DNA from: Podocnemis expansa
Taxonomy: Eukaryota; Chordata; Testudines; Podocnemididae
Length of the DNA: 64,000 nucleotides
Direction of reading: 5' to 3'
Assembly: GCA_007922195.1 (NCBI GenBank)
Contig: ML681998.1
Span: 13,872,921 to 13,936,920, forward strand
Every line of letters starts with the position of its first letter. Position 1 is the stretch's first letter. Position numbers and translations under genes: made by a program. A model generated the notes under the pieces. It saw only the letters and a program-made list of their open reading frames with translations. It ran no database searches and was not told the origin of the DNA. This document shows, piece after piece, positions 56,793 through 64,000 of the stretch.

Positions 56793-57684
56793 GCAGTAGT
56801 TTCCGAACGATCCACCACTATTGACAGGTCAATTGCAGAGGCTGGAACAGTCAATTTCTGACTGATGCCTGTGCCTGGGAGCTGTGGTTGGCTCAGGACA
56901 TTTTAAATGTCCTGCTCTGTTCACATATGGCACAGGAAGAGAAAGGCCAGGCCAGGGAGCAGACTCCCAGAGTGGAACTTGGTCAGATGAGATAGGTGGA
57001 GGTGTGGGTTGGGTGGAGGGCAAGTAGCCAGGGGTTCGGGAGTCAGCAGGGGCCAGGATTTGGGGAGGCAGCGCAAGGTGGGAGCTGAAGCTGGAATCAG
57101 AGAGGAAGCACAAGGCTGCGGAAGGGGTAGGGGTAGGGATCGGGGATCCAGCCCAGCTGACTCTAGGTTCTATCCAAAAATATTCTGTGACCACGTGAAC
57201 AAAGTGGGGAAGAAATTCAGCAGACCGTTTCAGGAGGTATACAAGATGGAACAACTCATCATGTTTATCTCCAACCATTTTCTTCAAGTGGATTAGAAAA
57301 CTGACAGCAAAATTTCAGCAGGTGTTTGAGCAAAGCAGTGTACTTGCCGTGGAAATAATCACCATTCTAAACAACTTAGAGCTGAAAGCTAGATTGAGGG
57401 ACAAATACTTTTGGGGGTTTGTAAAGAGAGAGAAATACCCTCTTCTGTCATCCTGTGCACTGAAAGTGAAGCCATACTTTGATTCCACATAAGTCTGTGA
57501 GGTGGCTGTGTCCCAAATGAAAAACATCAAGTTCAAATATTGCATGTGTCTGACAGATGGTTTGATGGACTGTATGAGACTCCCCATCTCAAACTACAAC
57601 CCAGACTTCAAAACATAGTGTGCAACCACGGGTGTCACACTAGATGACTATTGTGAATAGCAAACAGTTAGGTTTGGGTTTGTG
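56793..57684 (+). mobile_element. hAT element with transposase remains
   Basis: The left end CAGTAGTTTCCGAACGATCC resembles the hAT start CAGTGGTTCCCAACC. The probable right end GGTTTGGGTTTGTG (57671-57684) is a poor inverse. A GC-rich left block (56870-57160) precedes protein-coding remains of a transposase (57170-57640). I found no convincing 8-bp duplication, so the ends are approximate. Confidence 0.55.
57170..57640 (+). pseudogene. hAT transposase C-terminal remnant (ZBED/SCAND3-like lineage)
   Basis: The first frame has SRPFQEVYKMEQLIMFISNHF then LQVD. After a break at about 57290, the match continues as KLTAKFQQVFEQSSVLAVEI, then LELKARLRDKYFWGFV. The most telling part is VSQMKNIKFKYCMCLTDGLM, then CMRLPISNYNPDFKT. 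This resembles the C-terminal dimerisation region of vertebrate hAT-derived proteins, from memory (FSxMKxIKSKYRSRLTD, then LRLAVSSYxPDY). Stops and a frameshift show that it is dead. hAT transposase cuts the element out and inserts it with 8-bp duplications. Confidence 0.72.
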
Positions 57685-58074
57685 AGAAAGTAGCATTTCT
57701 GAAGAGTAGATCTTGTGTTCCATTTAGATTCTAAAAGTGATCTTGTGTTTAAAAAGGTCCTTTAGTGACTCCAAGTTGATCAGTTTCACCCCCAAATGGA
57801 CAGCAGACTAATTAATCAGCAGTTTCTTTTTTGTTTTTTCCTTTTTACCATTCTTTCGATGCATGCCATGTCTGTCTGTCTCTAGTCATATCTCCCTGCT
57901 TAAAATTATTGTCGGAGTGTCCTGAATTTCCTCTGTTAGTTTCCTTAACACTATTAGGAATTGGTAAGTATTTAGCTTTGTTTAAAATTCTTTTATTTTT
58001 TGATTGTAGCACATTCTTATCAACTGTTCAGGGTGCTCAGTCACATACTCATTGAAAAGTGTGATTTTATAAGT
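57685..58074. other. Intronic sequence, nothing recognised
   Basis: No repeat or coding signal was seen. Confidence 0.45.
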
Positions 58075-58350
58075 TCCAGAAGGAGTAGGCATGTTAGTTG
58101 TTATATAGGTAAAGCAGTGAGAGTCCTGTGGCACCTTAAAGACTAAAAATTTCTTTGGGCATAAGCTTTTAAGGGCTGCAACTTACTTCATCAGATGCAA
58201 CTTTATAGTACCTTTATTAGGCTCTGTAGGACAAGCCTTGTTAGATTCACTTACGAAAGCTAATGTACTAAAGAAATTTGTTAGTCTGGAAAAGTGCCCC
58301 AGGACTCCTTTTTGTTTTGCTGAAATAGACTAACATGACTAGCTCTTTGG
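58075..58350. mobile_element. Fold-back Penelope-like element tail
   Basis: The left arm (minus orientation) has GTCCTGTGGCACCTTAAAGA and ACTTCATCAGATGCA. The right arm (plus orientation) has AGAAATTTGTTAGTCTGG, GCCCCAGGACTCCTTT and TAGACTAACATGACTAGCTC. Both ends carry the PLE 3' terminus in opposite orientations with a short middle. No coding part is present. Target duplication is unclear. Confidence 0.7.
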
Positions 58351-59622
58351 AACTTATCTTCCTTTACTAATTCTAACTACAAAAAAGAAATTATTTGGAC
58401 AAAGATAGAATCTCAGAACTTATAGTAATCTACCAATAAAAAGCACCTATTAGAGTCATATTAAGGAGCTGCAGGTGTCAAAGTTCTATAGACTCTTACA
58501 AAAACAATTTATATTTTTCCATTGGATGAGAGCACTGTCACAGTAACGACTTGCTGAAGGGTCATAAACCAAGATAATGATATATTGTAGTGGATGAATT
58601 TGAAGGTATGTTACCCGCCTATTAATAGAAATGTGCAAGAATTGGTGTTTGGTTTTGATTAATCCTATTACCTTTTTGGCTCTAGCACTTAGCCAATATT
58701 CATGGTCTTGCCAGGTGGTTTCTGTTATGACCAGAAGTTGATGATAGTCTGATTTGAGTGTGTGTGCGCGTGCGCATGTATGTGTGCAATTCTGTTTATT
58801 TACAAGCCATGTACCCAGAGACTCATTTCCCTGAACTTTGTAAAAACAACCCGCAGGCCATTTTCTTGCTCCCAGCTTTTAAGCTTCCTTTTCCCATGAG
58901 TTCCATGTCCCAAGAAGCTCAGTCTCTGTTTCCTCTTGTTCACTATCACAACTCCCTTCTTAACATATCCCGTAGCTTCCTCTGCTTTATGCCTTACATG
59001 CATAGCTGGATAAGACATCCTGTAGCTCCTATGTGTGTAGCCAGTCCCAGGAAAACCCTCTTATTCTTCCCATGTCGGTTCTTGCTTCCACCACAATTTA
59101 CCAAGGTTGTGGTGGGTTCTCCGTCACTGACAATTTTTGGTTGAGTTTTTTTTTTTTAGAGGATATGCTCTAGTTCAAATGGGAGTTAATTCAGGGAAGT
59201 CCTGTGGCCTGTGTGATACAGGGGACCAGATGATCAATGGCCTCTTCAGTCTTATCTATGCACAAATCCCGCCAGATATTCCAGTGCCTTGGGCATTGGC
59301 TTGTACTGTTTCAGCTATCACTAGGCAAAAGGGGCTTAATTGCTGTTTCCATTTACCCTGAAAGAAGCATGCTTTTCACACCCATTGGCTTTAACCATGT
59401 CTATGATTGTTTAATAATTAAAGAATTGCTTTATGGCAGCCATTAACACCTTCCAGTATAAGAATATGTTTGAACTAGAATTTGGAGTCTATTGCACTGT
59501 GTTGTTGCCATGTTGCCTTATATTTTCAGGTTGATGATGCTTAGAGTTCATAACTAGCTTTCACACTGTCTCTTGCACCTTTTGAGGCCATAGCAAAGTT
59601 TGATACCAACCAAGGTAGTTTT
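58351..59622. other. Intronic sequence, nothing recognised
   Basis: No repeat family or coding signal was seen, apart from a short TG/CG-rich run at 58758-58790. Confidence 0.45.
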
Positions 59623-59630
59623 TTGCCAGA

Positions 59631-59814
59631 TTCAAAGGGGCAGCCATGTTGGTCTAGTAAAGCAAAAAAAGCAAGGAGTCTTGTGGCACTTAAAGACTAA
59701 CAGATTTATTTATTGCATGAGCTTTCATGGGAGAAAATCCCAACTTCTCCCATGAAAGCTCATCCAATAGATAAATCTGTTAGTCTTTAAGTGCCACAAG
59801 ACTCCTTGGTTTTC
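59631..59814. mobile_element. Near-perfect fold-back Penelope-like element tail with target duplication
   Basis: The arms around 59673-59738 and 59744-59807 are inverted copies, differing by only a few bases. They contain AAGGAGTCTTGTGGCACTTA, ACAGATTTATTTATTGCATG and TCATGGGAGAA. The exact direct repeat TTGCCAGA (59623-59630 and 59815-59822) flanks it. The insert is 184 bases and only the PLE tail is present. Confidence 0.85.
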
Positions 59815-59822
59815 TTGCCAGA

Positions 59823-62269
59823 GTATCTCTTGTTTGCCAACAGCAAATTAATCTTGTTATTGTGTGTCTTCTGCAGTATACAAACTAAAAAAAAAAAACC
59901 CACCACACCCAGCAACAACAAAACAACCAACCAACCCCCCACCCCTTAATATAGAAGTGAGCTGAAAAAGCCAGTGGTTACCATCTGAGTTTTGGGGTTT
60001 TTTTTTTTTTGTTTTTTTTTTAAATGGTGGAGGAAATACTTTTCGAGCTTTGGGATGTTGCCAGGGTTAACTCTGCCTGTACATTTTATATTACCCATGA
60101 AGCATTAGGATATTGTTATTAATTTATCATCTAAAAACGCCAGTCATGCTTACAGAGTAACTTCTGGGACAGAGCAGCTGAAGGAAATGTAATCACTGTT
60201 TATGTTGGAGATACAAATATGCTTTTAGTTTTTAGTTGAACATTTGGGAAATAACTGCGGAAAAGAAATCAATACAGATGGTGATAAAACTGAATTATGA
60301 CAGCACAGTGTATGCTGCACATCAGTGGTAAGAAACAGTGCTGCTAGGAAACCCAAGTGAATGGACTCATTAAAATGTGAGGGTTTTGAAATTGTTTTTG
60401 ATTTCCTGTCACTTGTTACATTGTATGCTTTTTCAGAATGTGACTAGAAATAAGGGGAGTTGTCACTTATCTTTTCTCTGCAGTAGATTTACCTTTTTCT
60501 TTTCTTTTTTTTTGGAAACTCTTGTCAGCAACTTGAGGAATATCTCACAAAATTTTAAGCATCATTTCTGGCAGTGTGGCAAAAAATATAAAAATTATTG
60601 TGCATTCTCATACTTTTAAATTTTTTTTGTAACATTCCAGTATTTTGAAGGAGAAAGCAGAAATAACTATGCACAGTTGTGCTAATGAGCCAAAATGAGC
60701 ATATCCTACCCAGAGAGGATGGTATTGTACATTAAACAGACTACTTTGGCCATCAGTCTGTATTCTGCCATATCTCTATTATTCCAAACTACCGAGTTCC
60801 ATGCTGTGTAACTGTATGTAACTCTTCATATGAGAACTTAAATGGAAATCATGTTTGCTCTCCATGGAGCTGTGAGACCCATGTCATTCTTGTTTGGATA
60901 AGGGATTTATCTAAGCACCTTTGGCCAAAATGTGTTTTTCCTTCCTTTTTGTAGGATCTGCTGCCTCATGCCCTCTTGGCTGAAATTTAGTGCTAGGTGA
61001 ACTCTCTCTCTGTGCATAAAGGGCACAATACTGCTATTATTACTTAGAAAAACTCCCTGTTAATTTAATCTCTTCAGTTGAATTTAGAGTTTTGATTAAA
61101 TAGGGCAGCAGGATTAGGAAGATAAGATTTGATTTGGCACAGTATTGAAATGTACTCTGCTGAATCAGGACCCTAGTTTTTAAATTGTATTTTGGGCTCT
61201 TTAGGATGAAAGCAATTAAACTGATTTGAGGTAGACATCATCAACTTAAAAAGCCCAGTTCTGTCTGAAAATATTGTAGTTACAAGTAACAGTGGAGATG
61301 GCTGTAGCTCAAAAAAATCTTGAGGATCAGTAATTATGCATTTAACAGCAATGTATGTTTAGTCAGTAAAGATGCTCACTCAGTCTCCCAATCTTATTTG
61401 TATAGGTTTCTTATCCCCCATTGTTGCGTAAAAACATTTCATAGGAATAGAAAAATGTTGTTATAAAGGTAAAAGAATTTGATGGGGGAAGGGGACATCA
61501 ACACCTCTAATTCTAAAACTGCTTTAATTCTTTTTGAAATTGAAATTGATGATGTTTCTTAAATGTTCATTTTAAAGGCACAGCATTTTATCAGTGTAGC
61601 ATGTTTCATTAATGTTGTGTAGAGTACAAGAAGCTTTTATTGTAGAATCATATGAGAAGTAGTGAAAAGATCTGTTGAGTAATCAATTCAATTCCCTCAC
61701 CATTTTCCCCTACACAATGTTTTCTAATGTTTTACCCAGTGTAGCAGAATTTTAGCAAGTAGGTTTTCTCATCTGAATTCTTATTACTTATGAGGAGACA
61801 TGAGATTGGTTTCACATAAACATACTTGATTCTTGCAAGATGCATTCACAATGTATATGCTAAACACAATATTAGAATTCCCAAGAGTGAGGCATTTTTA
61901 ACATGCAAAGAAAATACATTGTTCAGAAAATGATATACAGCATGCAATCAGTATGTTCTGGATCTGATTTGAAATCAGAAATAAAATGTGTCCTTCCAAC
62001 TTTACCTCACTGATTAGCAAGTTTATAGAAACAAGAGTCGACTTCATGGTTTTCAGCCTCTTCAAAGCCTTCCCCCAAAGTCATGGCAAGTCTTACTGTA
62101 ATATTAATATTTGTCACTACAGTCAGCATTGTATAAATTCATGATGATAGAGTATCAATAAACATGGACACATAAGTATCCATATTAAATTTCACACATT
62201 GCCGCAAATTGTTTGTTTGAAAATTGGGGATTCCCAAATGCATCTGAAATATAAAATGTTAAAAACTCT
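59823..62269. other. Intronic sequence with A/C and T-rich low-complexity tracts
   Basis: 59884-59945 is A- and C-rich (ACCAACCAACCCCCC), and 59992-60022 is a T-rich run. The rest is AT-rich with nothing recognised. Confidence 0.45.
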
Positions 62270-64000
62270 AGTTACTTACTTACTTAATCCTCTTTGTACC
62301 TAAGTGGTACATAAGGCGTCTACTAGGGAGCTCCACTGCTGTCGATTGGCCGTATGTTCGGTGATGTTGTTCCAGGTTAGACCCTGCTCTTTCATTTCTT
62401 TTTCTACTGTTCTTCGCCAGGTTTCTCTTGGGGGGCCACATTTTCTTTTACCATCAGCTGTCCAACGGAGGGCCATTTTTGTTGGTGCTTCTGGCTGCAT
62501 TCTGCACACATGCTCTAGCCATTTCCATCTTCTCTTCTTGATTATAACGGCCAAACTTGAGCAGCTAGTTTTTATGAGAAGTTCTTCATTGGTGATTCTA
62601 TTTGGCCAGAGTATCTGTAAAATTTTCCGTAGACATTTATTTTGGAAGGTGTCTAGTTTCTTCTTTATATTTGCCGATACCTTCCAGCATTCGCTCCCAT
62701 AGAGTAGAACCGAGAGGACATTGCTATTGTAAATTCTTAGTTTTGTATTCTTGCTTAGAACCTTTGATTTCCAGATTTCTTTTAGCATGGCAAAGGCTTG
62801 ATTTGCTTTGTTGATTCGGTTTTTCACATCCTTTTCAGTATCTCCATCTGCTGTGACTAGGCTGCCAAGGTAGGTAAATGACTGGACTTTTTCAACTTCT
62901 TTATTGTTGAGTGTGATGGGATCTATCGACTTGCTGTTCTGTCTCATTTCTTTTGTTTTACCTATGTTTACTTTCAGTCCTATTGTTTGTGCAGTTGCAT
63001 TTAGTTTGTCTATCCTCTCTTGTGCATCCTTGTGTTGGCTGGATAATATAACAATGTCATCTGCATAATCTAAGTCTTCTCGTGCTGAAGTAATTGTCCA
63101 GCGGATTCCTCTTTTTATGTCTTTTGTTGTTTCTTTCATGAGCTAATCCATGGCCAGGATGAATAGAAATGGTGACAAAATACATCCTTGCTTAACACCG
63201 GTTGTAATGTTGAAGCTGTCTGTCAGCCTGTTGTTACTACACACCACCTGGCAGTGAAAATCTGTGTACTGCGCTCTTATTACATTTACTATTTTCTTCA
63301 GTATTCCATAGTGGTGCATGATTTTCCATAGTGATTCTCAGTATAGACTATCAAAGGCTTTCTCAAAGTCGATGAGCACAGCAAAGAGCATGCTATTCCA
63401 TTCCGCGCTTTGTTCTGTTATCTGCCTTAATGTAAATATCTGATCACTGCACAACTTCCCTTTTCTAAAACCCGCTTGTTCTTGCCTAATGATGTTAAGA
63501 GTTGCAGTGAATCTTTTCAAAATGATTCTGCTGGAGATTTTGCTGGTTTGAGGTAGCAAAGTTATGCCTCGCCAGTTATTACAGTCTCCCAGGTCACCTC
63601 TATTTGGTAGTTTGAAGATTATTCCTTTCTTCCATTCTTCTGGTGTTTCTTCTGTACCCCATATTTTCTGGAAGATCTTGCAGAGAAGGTTTGGGATTTC
63701 TTCAACCTCCACCTTCAGCATTTCGGGGCAGATCCCATCGTGTCCTGGGGCCTTACCATTTTTTTGCTGTTTGATGGTGTCTTTGACTTCTGTTACTGTG
63801 ATGGGGCTGAGGTTAATGTCTAGATCTTCTTCACTTTCTGGCATATTAGCCAATACTGGTGGATGTGTCCGGTTGAGCAGCTGCTTGAAATATTCCTCCC
63901 ATCTCTCTGCTTTCTTGCTTTCTTCTGTGATGATGCTCCCATCTAGTGCTTTTAGGGGTAGATCTTGGCTGGTATGCCTATATCCCATTAACCTTTTGGT
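62270..64000 (-). mobile_element. RTE-clade LINE, 3' part, runs off the right edge
   Basis: A minus-strand non-LTR retrotransposon ends, after a very short 3' UTR (about 30 bases), in a tandem of TAAG units (plus-strand TTAC at 62271-62286). A short UTR and a tetranucleotide tail are typical of RTE elements such as BovB. The coding region (62300-63988) is well preserved. The upstream endonuclease part would lie beyond position 64000. Confidence 0.85.
62300..63988 (-). pseudogene. RTE-clade LINE reverse transcriptase ORF, two internal stops
   Basis: One minus-strand frame, 563 codons long, spans the region. It starts at the window-edge side with a linker around AERWEEYFKQLLNRT. RT blocks follow: GKAPGHDGICPEML, WKKGIIFKLPNRGDLGDCNN, WRGITLLPQTSKISSRII, QAGFRKGKLCSDQIFTLRQI, FAVLIDFEKAFDS, GVKQGCILSPFLFILAMD and the catalytic LDYADDIVILS. 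The C-terminal region has YLGSLVTADGDTEKDVKNRI, VLLYGSECW, WKWLEHVCRM, and GPPRETWRRTVEKEMKEQGL followed by ALCTT and the stop. Only two internal stops break the frame: Y-stop-ES near 63336 and MD-stop-LM near 63140. The first fits decay of a CGA codon and the second decay of a TGG codon. The enzyme would copy the element RNA at a nicked target. Confidence 0.9.

Larger units (their letters stand above)
28387..64000 (+). other. CPQ following intron, 5' part
   Basis: The intron starts at GTATGA (28387) and continues past the window edge. No exon of the rest of CPQ (the M28 catalytic domain with its zinc ligands) is recognisable on the + strand, so this intron exceeds 35.6 kb. Its mobile elements are listed separately. 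Confidence 0.8.

Noticed and set aside
62304..62814. Plus-strand frames of 70-132 codons
   Set aside because: Antisense of the RTE reverse transcriptase, which is clearly coded on the minus strand.
1..64000. tRNA, rRNA, CRISPR or prokaryotic operon features
   Set aside because: None seen. Repeats here are terminal repeats and low-complexity runs, not spaced arrays, and the gene has spliceosomal introns.

Overview
The window is eukaryotic intronic DNA from an amniote, most likely a sauropsid and probably a turtle. The only host gene I can support is CPQ (carboxypeptidase Q, also called plasma glutamate carboxypeptidase), on the + strand. Two coding exons are visible: 194-611, which carries the start codon and signal peptide, and 28179-28386. 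Both have correct splice sites and compatible phases. The rest is intron: about 27.6 kb between the two exons, and more than 35 kb after the second exon. The turtle-like assignment rests on the mix of repeats (DIRS-type, Penelope-like, CR1-like, RTE and many hAT elements). It is an inference, and the species cannot be named.

The first intron holds, in order: a GC-rich hAT-like element (2384-2963); a complete but decayed Ty3/Gypsy LTR retrotransposon (3019-7482) with short LTRs and a 5-bp target duplication; an old DIRS-like tyrosine-recombinase retrotransposon (8097-15552) broken by two hAT insertions that each have an 8-bp target duplication (12068-13181 and 13579-13973); a large inverted Penelope-like (PLE) fold-back (19278-20897) carrying a Tigger/pogo-like MITE; scattered CR1-like, MITE and hAT pieces; and a 400-base assembly gap (23833-24232).

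The second intron holds: an LTR-like stretch; a LINE fragment whose 5' part is inverted; a PLE 3' half split by a 2.4-kb hAT element (33266-35644); an (ATT)n microsatellite; a well-preserved DIRS-like element (41056-46948) with inverted terminal repeats and an internal complementary region; a CR1 piece running into a second 400-base gap (47142-47541); three further fold-back PLE copies (51000-51772, 58075-58350, 59631-59814); two hAT elements, one with recognisable transposase remains (about 57170-57640); and, at the right edge, an antisense RTE-clade LINE whose reverse transcriptase frame has only two stop codons.

The genes do not work together as a pathway. CPQ is a secreted/lysosomal M28 metallopeptidase, and everything else is parasitic DNA in its introns. 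I found no rRNA, tRNA, CRISPR array or operon-like structure. I also found no convincing new biological system. The most notable pattern is that at least four, probably five, PLE insertions are head-to-head inverted dimers.
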